This document shows positions 9,072 through 17,612 of a stretch of 50,980 nucleotides of DNA, in pieces. Made by a program: the position numbers and the translations under genes. This DNA comes from Thermoactinomyces daqus. GTDB taxonomy: Bacteria > Bacillota > Bacilli > Thermoactinomycetales > Thermoactinomycetaceae. The DNA lies in NCBI RefSeq assembly GCF_000763315.1, contig NZ_JPST01000009.1, forward strand, positions 1-50,980, read 5' to 3'. Positions within the stretch are counted from its first letter, which is position 1; each line of letters starts with the position of its first letter. The notes under the pieces are model-generated. The model was not told where the DNA came from, searched no databases, and saw only the letters and a list, made by a program, of their open reading frames with translations.

Positions 9072-9139
9072 TTCATTTCCTTCCTCATTGTAGCCCCTCT
9101 CCCAACCCAAAATCGTCAAAAGCGATTTTTAATTCATTC

Positions 9140-9169
9140 ATTATAGAAAGAAGAAGGCATTGTTGTCAA
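9140..9169 (-). promoter_or_regulatory. Sigma-A promoter of the purine permease
   Basis: On the minus strand TTGACA (9169-9164) and TATAAT (9145-9140) are separated by 18 nt. Both boxes are perfect consensus. The predicted start leaves about 60 nt of leader before the GTG. Confidence 0.75.
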
Positions 9170-9428
9170 TAATGTGCATGGTTATAAACAAGTTTGCTTC
9201 GCAAACGAAAAACCACAAAAAGGACCACTCTCAACAGGGGGATTTTCTCACAACCGCTTGAACGCGACGAAGGAATTGGAGTGGAAATTCCTCAGACCGG
9301 CAGCGACTTTTGCCACGGATGGCTGAAACGGGCAAGTGTCCCGGCCGAAACATGCGGATAAACAGCCGGTTCCACCAATCCTTCAATTCATCCCCCTGTA
9401 TTCTTAAGAATGGCCTGCATCTGCGGAG
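9170..9428. other. Intergenic region after the MurF paralogue
   Basis: No intact gene is seen. On the minus strand, directly after the MurF-like stop, a short frame reads MQAILKNTGG, then a stop, then about 30 further codons including LVEPAVYPHVSAGTLARF. This may be a decayed gene but is not recognised. A GTTTGC-ttc-GCAAAC hairpin lies near 9192-9206 and could end the MurF transcript, although its T-run is poor. Confidence 0.4.
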
Positions 9429-10811
9429 TTATTTCAATCTCTTCACGATCTTTTCCAAATGCAGATTTCGCGAGGCTTTGAAATAGATGATTGCGTTTTT
9501 GGGAGAACGGGCCAAGTGACGGAGCAATTGACTCGACTTTGTAAAGTTAAATACCTTGTTTTTGTTCATCCCGCTTTCCACGGCGGCCTTTGCGATGAAT
9601 CGTCCGTATTTGCCGACCGTGATCAATTGATCCAGTTCCATGGTGGCTGCATATCGGCCCACCAGTTCATGCGCCGCCCGGGTATATTTCCCCAGCTCCA
9701 GCATATTGCCGAGGACAGCGATCTTCGGCCTTGTTCCCCCTACATTTTTTAATACTTCCAATCCTGCTTTCATCGCCGTCGGATTTGCATTCCAAGCGTC
9801 ATTGATCAAGATGCGCCCATACCGGCCGCGGATAAATTGCAAACGCATCTTGGGAGCCTGGAAAGTGGCAAGTCCTTTTTGAATTTCGCTTTTGCTCGCG
9901 CCGTAAGCCCATGCGACTCCGATGGCGGCCAGGGCATTATAGACATTGTGGGTTCCGAAGGTGGGAATCCAAACGGGAAACGACTCGTTGCCGATCGAAG
10001 CCACAAAGTTCATGCCGGTTCGGGTGTAGTGGATGTTGCTTCCTCTGATGTCGGCGGGGTTTTCAATACCGAATGTATAGACGGTTCCTTTGAAACGGCT
10101 GAGATTCAGTTTGCGGGAACGGGCATTGTCAGCATTTAAAAACAACACTCCGCCCGGGCGCACTCCGTCTACCATTTCCTGTTTCGCTTTCACAACCAGG
10201 TCGATCCCGCCCAAGGCGCCGGCGTGTGCCTCCCCTACATTGGTGATGACACCGATTTCGGGTTTGACTATCTTACACTGGCGAATGATGTTGTTCAGCG
10301 ATTTCATGCCCATTTCCAATAAGAGGAGTTTTGTGTTCGGGTTCAGCCGAGTCAAATATGAAGGCAGGAAGACGAATGTGTTCAGGTTGTCCTTCGTTTT
10401 TACCATCGGACCGTGATTTTTCAGGATGGAAGCGACCATCTCAGTCGTTGTCGATTTGCCGGCGCTTCCGGTAATGCCGATCACGCGGAGCGGTTTGCAT
10501 TGTTCCCAGTTCCATTTTGCGATTTTCCAGAAGGCGGCGAAAGCATCACGCGTGCGGATCAGACCGACTTCCTTTGGCAAAGCATGGCTGGAAACATATG
10601 GCGGAAGCACGACAGCTATCGGTTTGATCCTTTGAATGGCGGGCAGCTGCTTTTTTTCCCAATTGACCTTCCGGCTGAAAAAGTAAACTTGATGGGGTTT
10701 TAATGATTTGGGATTGCCAAAATTAACGGATTGAACAAGTTTGGCGGGATTGGCTTGGATGAGTGTTCCGTCCATCACTTGTGCCATTTTGCCGAGCGAG
10801 ATTGTTTTCAT
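9429..10811 (-). CDS. MurF-like Mur ligase paralogue
   Basis: The 460-aa protein has the three-part Mur ligase plan. An N-terminal substrate domain comes first, then the ATP domain with the P-loop GITGSAGKSTTTE (about 112-124) and the VITNVGEAHAG motif, then a C-terminal domain beginning near INDAWNANP. Order and length match UDP-MurNAc-tripeptide:D-Ala-D-Ala ligase (MurF), which adds D-Ala-D-Ala to the peptidoglycan precursor in the cytosol. There is no ddl, mraY or other mur gene here, so this is probably a second, specialised copy (for example spore cortex or a modified stem) rather than the housekeeping enzyme. GGGAGG precedes the ATG by 8 nt. Confidence 0.75.
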   Translation of the reverse strand: MKTISLGKMAQVMDGTLIQANPAKLVQSVNFGNPKSLKPHQVYFFSRKVNWEKKQLPAIQRIKPIAVVLPPYVSSHALPKEVGLIRTRDAFAAFWKIAKWNWEQCKPLRVIGITGSAGKSTTTEMVASILKNHGPMVKTKDNLNTFVFLPSYLTRLNPNTKLLLLEMGMKSLNNIIRQCKIVKPEIGVITNVGEAHAGALGGIDLVVKAKQEMVDGVRPGGVLFLNADNARSRKLNLSRFKGTVYTFGIENPADIRGSNIHYTRTGMNFVASIGNESFPVWIPTFGTHNVYNALAAIGVAWAYGASKSEIQKGLATFQAPKMRLQFIRGRYGRILINDAWNANPTAMKAGLEVLKNVGGTRPKIAVLGNMLELGKYTRAAHELVGRYAATMELDQLITVGKYGRFIAKAAVESGMNKNKVFNFTKSSQLLRHLARSPKNAIIYFKASRNLHLEKIVKRLK

Positions 10812-11409
10812 TCCCGTTTCCTCCCTAGGCTGGTTTCATCACTGATCAATAGCCACCCAGGCCATGTGTTGCTTTATCTTATTCCAAATGGGTAAAAGAG
10901 GAATGGGTATCTACCCCGGGAGAGAGGAGAAATATGGAAGAGAGTGCAGATCGCTTGTTTTCCCGATTTCAAAACAAGTTTCCGCCGCTTTAGTTCCGGG
11001 CAGTTCGGGATCCGGCCGGTATCTTTTCTCACGGCAGGCCATCTCGGTAAGCTGAGGCGAGGAGGGTCAGGCTAGTGCGTCCATACCGGCAGGGGTTCTT
11101 CATGGCTGAAAAAGCCAAACATTTGCCAATGATACACTTGGATTTAAAGTGGAAGCGGTTGGACTCGATCCGGGGAAGGGGGGCAATTGTGGTTTTTTCA
11201 GACACTCCGGCAGGGAAACAGCTCAATCCGTAACTTTCCGCTCCTGATCTGGCACATGAAGTGTGATCGTTCCTGCTTGGGTGGTTGGTTGAGCTGTTCC
11301 CGTAGCCTTGGCGGTGCTCTGAGGCTCGTATGGCTCCGCAGCAAGTGTTCGGTCATTTGAGCCTTCAAAATCTTGTGAGATGCTGTGCTGATTATTCAAC
11401 ATATATAAT
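10812..11409. other. About 600 bp without a supported gene
   Basis: Only short open frames occur. The best is 41 codons at 11101-11233 (plus), beginning MAEKAKHLPM and ending GKQLNP. It lacks a convincing ribosome site and is not recognised. Another short frame near 10934 (MEESADRLF...) stops after 19 codons. The region may hold decayed coding sequence. No RNA gene or repeat was identified. Confidence 0.4.
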
Positions 11410-11787
11410 TCAGTATTCGGAGTCTAAAACAAGCGACTGTACACGAAAAGGAGCAAGGGGTAAGAAATAAATGAGGATCGAAAAAGCGATTAAGATACTG
11501 AGATCGAGATTGATCAAATGCAGTTTCAAAGAAATCAGGTAGATCAGTCCGACACAAATCAGCCCGATAATATAAGACAGGTGTCCGCTTTTAACCTTAA
11601 TGAATTGAGTTCTTTCATCGTTATGAGCCAGATTAACATTGGCAAACGTATAAAACAAAAGAGAGAATCCCAAAGAAAGCGGTAAAATAGAAGCCCGAAT
11701 CTCGTTTATGGCCTCTAAAATTCCCCCGAAGATAATGATAATTGCGAATAAACCAAAGAGGAACTGATAAGTTTTTCTGTTATCCAA
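11410..11787 (-). CDS. Small four-helix membrane protein coupled to XRE regulator
   Basis: The 125-aa protein has about four hydrophobic segments (starting near FLFGLFAIIIIFGGIL and ending near ILIAFSILIYFLPL) and no recognised domain. The start chosen is a TTG whose ribosome site GGAGGA lies inside the end of the preceding regulator gene, so the two genes overlap by 8 nt and should be co-translated. Pairs of a YgzD/Cro-type regulator and a small membrane protein are common in Bacillales and are often linked to envelope stress or immunity. The specific role here is unknown. Confidence 0.65.
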   Translation of the reverse strand: MDNRKTYQFLFGLFAIIIIFGGILEAINEIRASILPLSLGFSLLFYTFANVNLAHNDERTQFIKVKSGHLSYIIGLICVGLIYLISLKLHLINLDLSILIAFSILIYFLPLAPFRVQSLVLDSEY

Positions 11788-11986
11788 ATTTATCCTCCTC
11801 CATGATAAATACTTCTTCAATCAAGCAACCAAACACCTTAGAAAGTGAAAAGGCTAAAGACAGCGATGGATTATATTTTCCATTTTCAATCGAAATAATT
11901 GTTTGTCTTGAAACATTGACTAACTGTGCCAGTTTTTCTTGCGAAAGATTATGCTTCTTCCTCAGTTCCCTAAGTCGGTTTTTCAT
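11780..11986 (-). CDS. Small XRE-family (Cro/CI) transcriptional regulator
   Basis: This 68-aa protein is essentially one helix-turn-helix: LRELRKKHNLSQEKLAQLV, then VSRQTIISIENGKYNPS, then a third helix LSLAFSLSKVFG. This is the compact type with the C-terminal motif VFGCLIEEVF that pairs with membrane proteins in Firmicutes. AGGTGAT lies 4 nt upstream of the ATG. It is the first gene of a two-gene unit with the membrane protein and is probably an autorepressor. Confidence 0.85.
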   Translation of the reverse strand: MKNRLRELRKKHNLSQEKLAQLVNVSRQTIISIENGKYNPSLSLAFSLSKVFGCLIEEVFIMEEDKFG

Positions 11987-12133
11987 AACATCACCTAACT
12001 GCTTTCCCGTTATTAAACATGATATTACAAAGCAGCCTTTATGTAAAGTTACCTTTACATTTGCCGGGCATTTCCCTAAATATCAATCAAGATTAAGACC
12101 TGAATTTTCGTCATATTCCAATGTGATTTGGTT

Positions 12134-12162
12134 GCCCCGGCTTTTTCGCATTGTTCCGGGGC
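12134..12162. terminator. GC-rich hairpin downstream of SRPBCC gene
   Basis: GCCCCGG at 12134-12140 pairs with CCGGGGC at 12156-12162 across a 15-nt loop. There is no T-run on either side, so it may be a weak terminator or only a stable fold. Confidence 0.3.
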
Positions 12163-12224
12163 TTCACTTCAAGTGGAGGAGATGAAGCGCGCCCCTCAGC
12201 GCAGACACGGGGGAAATCGTGATT

Positions 12225-12650
12225 TCACCACTCAACATACGAACCCAATTTTTGGCACAGCCGGGCCCACCCCTGATCCATACGTTTGCGCACAATCGTG
12301 TGCGGTTCCCCGAATTCGGTCACCTGATCGGCATCCCAGCCGGAATGGACCAACGTCACTTCGGTTTGACCGTCAAGATCTTTTAATTCAAAAGTAATGT
12401 TCCAGTCTTTGCCCCAGTTGAAAGAAAGGCGGTGAGGAGGATCCACTTCCGTCACTTGGCAAGGGGACATGCCAAAATGCCCTGCATTCAGGTGAAATTC
12501 ATGGCCTGACACGGGCTGGAAGTCATTTGGCATAAACCACGCGGCAAGGCCTTCCGATGTAGCGACGGCATTCCATACTTTATTGATCGGAGCATTGAAA
12601 ACGGAAGTATGCTGAATATCCGGCAGTGTATGTTGTCCTTGTTTTTCCAT
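12225..12650 (-). CDS. SRPBCC (AHSA1/START-like) protein
   Basis: The 141-aa protein has the AHSA1 pattern: an early beta strand with FNAPINKVWNAVATSEGLAAWFMP, central strands near RLSFNWG, and a C-terminal helix beginning near RMDQGWARL. These proteins form a hydrophobic ligand cavity. Bacterial members bind lipids or aromatic compounds or act in stress responses, and none can be assigned here. The start was set at the ATG with GGAGGAAGAAAC upstream, 53 codons inside the longest frame. It is divergent from fni. Confidence 0.8.
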   Translation of the reverse strand: MEKQGQHTLPDIQHTSVFNAPINKVWNAVATSEGLAAWFMPNDFQPVSGHEFHLNAGHFGMSPCQVTEVDPPHRLSFNWGKDWNITFELKDLDGQTEVTLVHSGWDADQVTEFGEPHTIVRKRMDQGWARLCQKLGSYVEW

Positions 12651-12777
12651 GTTTCTTCCTCCAAGGATGAGATTTTGCAGAAAGGCGGGAGGCCAGGCGG
12701 GTACATATTTTGTTTTGCCCCGAAAATTGACGTACAATAGCAAAGAAATACAAGGTTGTTTAGAAAGGATTATTCTC

Positions 12778-13821
12778 ATGTTGGAGCAGAAACAAACGCC
12801 AAAACGCAAAAATGAACATATCGAAATCGCTTTAAATAAGGACGTAACCGGGAAAAAGGTGACTTCCGGATTTGAGAGGTACCGCTTTCTGCATCAGGCG
12901 TTGCCGGAAATCGATTTTTCCGAAATCTCCCTCTCGACCCGCTTCCTCGGCAAACGGATGAAGGCGCCGCTGCTGATCAGTTCCATGACCGGAGGAACCA
13001 AAGAGACAGGCGAAATCAACAAGAGATTGGCTGTGGCCGCCCAGCAGAGGGGATGGGCGGTGGGGCTCGGCTCCGGACGGGCGGCCATTGAATATCCCGA
13101 GGTGGCGGAGACGTTTCAGGTGCGTTCGGTCGCGCCGGATATTCCGCTGCTGGCCAATTTGGGTGCGGTTCAGCTGAATTATGGCGTCAGTGTTGACGAT
13201 TGCCGGCGGTTGGTGGAGATCGTTGAAGCCGACGCGCTGATTCTCCACCTTAACCCGATGCAGGAAGTGTTTCAGCCTGAGGGAAATACCCGCTTTCGCG
13301 GCTTGCTCTCCAAAATCGAAAAGGTTTGCCGGGCGCTTGAGGTGCCGGTGGGAATCAAAGAAGTAGGGAGCGGCATTGATGGAGATCTGGCCGTTAAGCT
13401 TTATAATGCGGGCGCGGCGTTTATCGATGTTGCAGGCGCGGGGGGAACCTCATGGATCCAGGTGGAGAAATACCGCTCTAAAAAACCGCTGTTAAAAGAA
13501 GCGGCAGAATCCTTTCTTGATTGGGGCATTCCCACAGCCGATTGTCTGATCGGAATCAGAAAAAAAGTCCCGCAAGGTTTCCTCATTGCCAGCGGCGGAC
13601 TCTCTTCCGGGGTGGATGCGGCCAAAGCGATCGCGCTGGGAGCAGATCTGGCCGGATTCGGCCGGTCGCTTTTGCCGGCAGCAGCACGGAAATCGGCTGA
13701 TGCCATGGTTGCCCGTCTGGAAAAGATCGAATTGGAGTTGAAACTGGCCATGTTTGGGATCGGTGTGGCCGATGTGACAGAGCTGAAAAAAACAAATAGG
13801 CTTACCGCTGTCCGGGATTGA
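12778..13821 (+). CDS. fni: Type 2 isopentenyl-diphosphate delta-isomerase
   Basis: The 347-aa protein is a full-length FMN-dependent type 2 IPP isomerase. Visible marks are the N-terminal RKNEHIEIAL motif (substrate binding), SSMTGG near residue 75, GLGSGRAA, and the FMN phosphate motifs GAGGTSW and ASGGLSSG in the TIM barrel. It interconverts isopentenyl and dimethylallyl diphosphate for isoprenoid synthesis in the cytosol and needs reduced FMN and Mg. The ATG at 12778 is preceded by AAAGGA. It is a single-gene unit, and a nested inverted repeat follows it. Confidence 0.92.
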   Translation: MLEQKQTPKRKNEHIEIALNKDVTGKKVTSGFERYRFLHQALPEIDFSEISLSTRFLGKRMKAPLLISSMTGGTKETGEINKRLAVAAQQRGWAVGLGSGRAAIEYPEVAETFQVRSVAPDIPLLANLGAVQLNYGVSVDDCRRLVEIVEADALILHLNPMQEVFQPEGNTRFRGLLSKIEKVCRALEVPVGIKEVGSGIDGDLAVKLYNAGAAFIDVAGAGGTSWIQVEKYRSKKPLLKEAAESFLDWGIPTADCLIGIRKKVPQGFLIASGGLSSGVDAAKAIALGADLAGFGRSLLPAAARKSADAMVARLEKIELELKLAMFGIGVADVTELKKTNRLTAVRD

Positions 13822-13836
13822 TGTGAAACAGGTTTC

Positions 13837-13896
13837 GAACCCCATTGCCCGGCTGGTTCCGAGTGAGTCAGAACCGCTCTCTGGTCAATGGGGTTC
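13837..13896. repeat. Nested inverted repeat after fni
   Basis: An 11-bp perfect inverted repeat (GAACCCCATTG at 13837-13847, CAATGGGGTTC at 13886-13896) encloses a second hairpin (GGTTC at 13855-13859, GAACC at 13871-13875). No T-run follows. It could be a structured 3' end for fni or a cruciform/operator. Confidence 0.5.
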
Positions 13897-14030
13897 TCCG
13901 GCTAACCCGGATCCTCTTAAAGTCGCAAAGAATTCAAGATAAATTTTGCAAATAATGACCTTATTATGCCATTTCCATGTTAAAATAGAATCGGACTTTA
14001 TATTTTTACATTACTAGAGGGAGAATAAGA

Positions 14031-14783
14031 ATGGCCAGCCATTACAGCAGTATCGGTTTTTGTGTGGAAAGTGATGAAGAATGGGTTCAGCTTTTGGAGC
14101 GTTGTAATGAAATGGCGGAAAGCAGGGAAAATGAACAGAGCCGCTATCTTTTATGGAAGGTGTCGGAAGAGATTGAGCTGATTTTGCCCCTGGATGAGGA
14201 AGGAAAGGTATTCGCCTGCCATCCGCATTTTGCGGGGAAAGGACGCATGAAGGCGACACTGGAACATTTTTATCCGGGGTCGAAATACCCGCTCGATATT
14301 ACTTTGCTCGCCTGGGTGAAACATGAAATCAGCCATTTCGGCGAGATGACCGGCGATTTTCCCTTTGTGTTTGATCCGCCGGAATATGGTTCGTTTTTGG
14401 CTCTGAAACCGTTTCCGAGGTCGGTCAATCTACAAATTGCTGCATTTGCCCATCGGTTGCAATGTTTTATCGATGAAGAAGATTATCTTCTTGCCCAGGA
14501 AAGCGGTGGGCTGATGTATGCAGCGGAATCATTCGTTCCGATCGGGATGTTTGTCGAAAATGACAAGGACCCGGAAGCAATTGCCTTTTTCAGCGGAAAA
14601 GTGCTTGAGGCTGAGAAAAAACAAAATCCCGAGACGGGAGCAGAGTTTTGGTATCTGCTCGTCAAAACGTTGGGCGGAACCATCGATGTTGTGGCAGATC
14701 CGGAACTGATGGCGGGTGTGCCCGTTGAGGAGGGCATCGTCTGCGGGGAGTTTTGGCTGAGCGGCAAGCTGGCAGAGGAATGA
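14031..14783 (+). CDS. Conserved-looking protein of unknown function
   Basis: A 250-aa soluble acidic protein, not recognised. It has no signal peptide, membrane segment or clear nucleotide motif. Aromatic and charged residues are spread evenly, and a segment around GDFPFVFDPPEYGSFLAL may be a domain boundary. AGAGGGAGAATAAGA precedes the ATG, so translation is likely. It sits alone between fni and ctaG and could be transcribed with ctaG, which starts 70 bp later. Confidence 0.7.
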   Translation: MASHYSSIGFCVESDEEWVQLLERCNEMAESRENEQSRYLLWKVSEEIELILPLDEEGKVFACHPHFAGKGRMKATLEHFYPGSKYPLDITLLAWVKHEISHFGEMTGDFPFVFDPPEYGSFLALKPFPRSVNLQIAAFAHRLQCFIDEEDYLLAQESGGLMYAAESFVPIGMFVENDKDPEAIAFFSGKVLEAEKKQNPETGAEFWYLLVKTLGGTIDVVADPELMAGVPVEEGIVCGEFWLSGKLAEE

Positions 14784-14853
14784 GGAAAGCGGGGTGAAGA
14801 AAAAGAATTTGTGGTAAGATAGGTTATAGCATCGTTGAAACGGAGTGGGAGCG

Positions 14854-15714
14854 ATGACGGCTGAGGAGACTTTTTTTCAAATATTTCTTTATCCCGAAAA
14901 CTGGGATTATACATTAAACCTCATCTTTTTGCTGATCGCCGTGGCTTATTTATTGCTGACAGGCCCTTTCCGGAACAGGCTGAAAGGAGAAGAAGCGGTT
15001 CCGGTCTGGAAAAAGATCTGCTTTTTGCTGGGGCTGATCGTTACTTATTTTTCGCTGGGAAGTCCGCTGGATCTGTTGACACATGAGCTTTTCAGCATGC
15101 ACATGCTCCAGATGTCGCTCATGTTTTTTGTCGCACCGCCATTGTTGCTCCTGGGAATTCCGGCGTATTTGCTTGATCCGGTCGTCCGCCTTCCGGGGGT
15201 TCACGGGCTGATAGCCTTTTTTACCCGACCGGTCATCTCGATGTTTTTCTTTAATGGGCTGATGTGGATTTATCATGTGCCGCCCATCTTTGAAGCAATC
15301 ATGTCATCCCACGCCGGACATAACGCTGCCCATGCGCTGATTCTGTTTGCTTCCCTGTGCATGTGGTGGCCGATCATCGGACCGGTGCCCGGGATGGATC
15401 GCCTCAAGCCGCTGTTAAAGCTGGCGCTGATCTTTGGAAACGGCGTTTTGTTGACACCTCCGTGCGCCATGATCACCTTTACGGACAGCATCCTGTACCC
15501 GACGTATTCCCAGATGTCGCACATGTTGCCGCTCATGTCCCCCCTCCATGACCAGCAGCTTGGCGGCGTGATCATGAAAGTGGTCCAGGAAATCGTGTAT
15601 ATCTTTGCCATCGGGCTCGTATTTGTCAAGTGGATTCGATTGGAGCGCGAGAAGGATGAGCGGGAGCAGCTGGAATTGGAAAAACAGGGGCATGTTCTGT
15701 CCAGGCAGGAGTAA
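14854..15714 (+). CDS. ctaG: Cytochrome c oxidase assembly factor CtaG (caa3 type)
   Basis: The 286-aa protein has about seven membrane helices and the family's conserved histidine and methionine positions: HELFSMHMLQM (about 77-87), MWIYHVPPIFE, SHAGHNAAHAL and LHDQQLGG. Members of the CtaG_Cox11-like PF09678 family assist assembly of the caa3 terminal oxidase, probably by handling copper at the membrane. The ATG at 14854 was chosen because GGAGTGGGAG precedes it; a GTG three codons earlier is possible. The oxidase genes themselves are not in the window. A strong terminator follows. Confidence 0.88.
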   Translation: MTAEETFFQIFLYPENWDYTLNLIFLLIAVAYLLLTGPFRNRLKGEEAVPVWKKICFLLGLIVTYFSLGSPLDLLTHELFSMHMLQMSLMFFVAPPLLLLGIPAYLLDPVVRLPGVHGLIAFFTRPVISMFFFNGLMWIYHVPPIFEAIMSSHAGHNAAHALILFASLCMWWPIIGPVPGMDRLKPLLKLALIFGNGVLLTPPCAMITFTDSILYPTYSQMSHMLPLMSPLHDQQLGGVIMKVVQEIVYIFAIGLVFVKWIRLEREKDEREQLELEKQGHVLSRQE

Positions 15715-15764
15715 AGGGATGTTGCGCAGGAAAAGCTTCATGCCTGATCTGAATAAGAAACCGA

Positions 15765-15796
15765 ACACCGGGCGAAAAGCGGCCCGGTGTTTTTTG
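15765..15796 (+). terminator. Terminator after ctaG
   Basis: A 9-bp stem (ACACCGGGC at 15765-15773, GCCCGGTGT at 15782-15790) with an 8-nt loop is followed by five T. It separates ctaG from the polysaccharide cluster. Confidence 0.85.
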
Positions 15797-15867
15797 TTAT
15801 GTGACGTTTTGACGGGCAGGCGAATAATTTACAGGGGAGAACATTACAAGTTGAGGACGTGGAACGG

Positions 15868-16590
15868 ATGAAAGGAATCATTTTAGCTGGTGGAACGGGT
15901 TCAAGATTATTTCCGCTGACAAAGATCACCAATAAGCATTTATTGCCCGTCGGGCGTTATCCGATGATCTATCATCCTGTTTATAAACTCGTCGAATGCG
16001 GCATCCGCGATATTCTCATCGTGACCGGTGTCGAACATATGGGGGATGTGGTGAGATTGCTCGGCAGCGGAAAACAATTTTCCACCCGGTTTACCTATAA
16101 GGTGCAGGATGAGCCCGGCGGGATTGCGCAAGCGCTGTCGCTGGCCGAAGATTTTGCCGGGGAAGACCGCATGGTGGTTTTGCTGGGGGATAATGTCTTT
16201 GAAGATTCCTTAAAGCCTTATGTTGAAGCTTATGCCAGTCAGGGTTCGGGAGCCAAGATTTTGCTGAAAAAAGTGAACAACCCGGAGCGGTTTGGCGTGG
16301 CCGAAATTTGCGGGGATCAGATTGTCTCCATCGAGGAAAAACCGCAGAGGCCGAAAAGTTCCCTGTGTGTGACCGGGATTTATATGTATGATCCGCAAGT
16401 CTTTTCCTTTATCCGCACCTTGACTCCTTCCGGCCGCGGGGAGTATGAGATCACGGATGTGAACAATCTTTATATCCGGCAAAGAGCGCTTACCTTTGAT
16501 GTGCTGGAGGGATGGTGGACGGATGCAGGGACACAGGAATCATTGCTTCGTGCAAATCAGTTTGCGGCCAATGTCCGCTATGAACTTTAA
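15868..16590 (+). CDS. rmlA: Glucose-1-phosphate thymidylyltransferase (short RmlA/SpsI type)
   Basis: The 240-aa nucleotidyltransferase starts with the signature KGIILAGGTGSRL and carries the LLGDNVF (metal Asp), EEKP and GWWTDAGT motifs. It activates glucose-1-phosphate with dTTP to dTDP-glucose, the first step to dTDP-L-rhamnose. The length fits the short form, like B. subtilis SpsI (about 246 aa), rather than the 290-aa enterobacterial RmlA. The ATG at 15868 gives the family N-terminus; the in-frame GTG at 15859 is less likely. First gene of the rmlABDC run. Confidence 0.9.
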   Translation: MKGIILAGGTGSRLFPLTKITNKHLLPVGRYPMIYHPVYKLVECGIRDILIVTGVEHMGDVVRLLGSGKQFSTRFTYKVQDEPGGIAQALSLAEDFAGEDRMVVLLGDNVFEDSLKPYVEAYASQGSGAKILLKKVNNPERFGVAEICGDQIVSIEEKPQRPKSSLCVTGIYMYDPQVFSFIRTLTPSGRGEYEITDVNNLYIRQRALTFDVLEGWWTDAGTQESLLRANQFAANVRYEL

Positions 16591-16620
16591 AACGTCTTTT
16601 GGTGAAAGGAATCGGGAACC

Positions 16621-17610
16621 ATGAAGCAAACGGTTTTGGTGACGGGAGGAGCCGGTTTTATCGGAAGTCATTATATTCGCCATCTACTGCATCGGGAAGA
16701 GGCTATCGAGGTGATCAATGCCGATGCACTCACATATTCGGGCAATCCATTGAATCTGGAAGAAGTGGAAAAAGATCCCCGCTACCGGTTTGTGCGAGCT
16801 GATTTGACAGATCGCCGGCAAGTGCGGGAGCTGTTTGGATACAAGATTGATTTTATTGTGCATTTTGCGGCGGAAACCCATGTAGATCAAAGCATAAAAA
16901 GTGCTGAACCTTTTATACGATCCAATGTGCTGGGCACTTTTAATTTATTGGAGGAAGCGAGGCGCGCCGGCGTTCAAAAATTCGTGCACATTTCCACGGA
17001 CGAAGTGTATGGCAGCATCCCTGCGGGAAAAGCGGGTGAAGATGCCCCGCTGGCCCCTTCCAATCCCTATTCGGCCTCCAAGGCTTCCTCGGATCTGCTT
17101 TGCTTGTCTTATTTTCATACCTACCATTTTCCGGTGGTCATCACCCGATGCACCAATAATTACGGGCCGAATCAATATCCGGAAAAATTGATTCCCCGTT
17201 TTATCCGGCGCTTGCTTCGCTCAGAACCGCTCCTCCTCTACGGTGACGGCAGGCAGGAACGGGACTGGCTTTATGTCGGCGATCATTGCCGGGCGATTGA
17301 GAAGGTGCGAAAAGCGGGAAAATGCGGGGAGATTTATCATATCGGCGCGGAACATACCGTAGCCAATCTGGAGGTGGCCCGGCGCTTATGCGAGCTGATG
17401 GGCAAATCCACTTCATTGATTCAATTTGTGGAAGATCGTCCCGGCCACGATTTCAGATACTCGCTTGATACCGATAAAATCAGGCGTGAATTGAATTGGG
17501 AGCCTTCTGTCCCGTTTCGGGAAGGATTGGAAAAAACCGTCAACTGGTATCTTTCTCATCCCGAATGGTGGGAGTCGATTGAACGGCGGAGAAGCGAAAG
17601 GGGGGATTAA
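16621..17610 (+). CDS. rmlB: dTDP-glucose 4,6-dehydratase
   Basis: The 329-aa extended SDR has the NAD motif GGAGFIGSH (residues 9-17), the STDEVYG active-site segment (Thr, Asp, Glu) and the catalytic YSASK. It converts dTDP-glucose to dTDP-4-keto-6-deoxyglucose, step two of the rhamnose pathway, equivalent to SpsJ of the B. subtilis spore coat locus. It starts 30 bp after rmlA with an AAAGGAATCGGGA ribosome site and ends 2 bp before rmlD. Confidence 0.93.
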   Translation: MKQTVLVTGGAGFIGSHYIRHLLHREEAIEVINADALTYSGNPLNLEEVEKDPRYRFVRADLTDRRQVRELFGYKIDFIVHFAAETHVDQSIKSAEPFIRSNVLGTFNLLEEARRAGVQKFVHISTDEVYGSIPAGKAGEDAPLAPSNPYSASKASSDLLCLSYFHTYHFPVVITRCTNNYGPNQYPEKLIPRFIRRLLRSEPLLLYGDGRQERDWLYVGDHCRAIEKVRKAGKCGEIYHIGAEHTVANLEVARRLCELMGKSTSLIQFVEDRPGHDFRYSLDTDKIRRELNWEPSVPFREGLEKTVNWYLSHPEWWESIERRRSERGD

Positions 17611-17612
17611 GG

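Noticed and set aside
9072-9180. Possible purine riboswitch before the purine permease
   Set aside because: The promoter leaves only about 60 nt of leader, too short for the aptamer, and none of its conserved loop sequence is seen.
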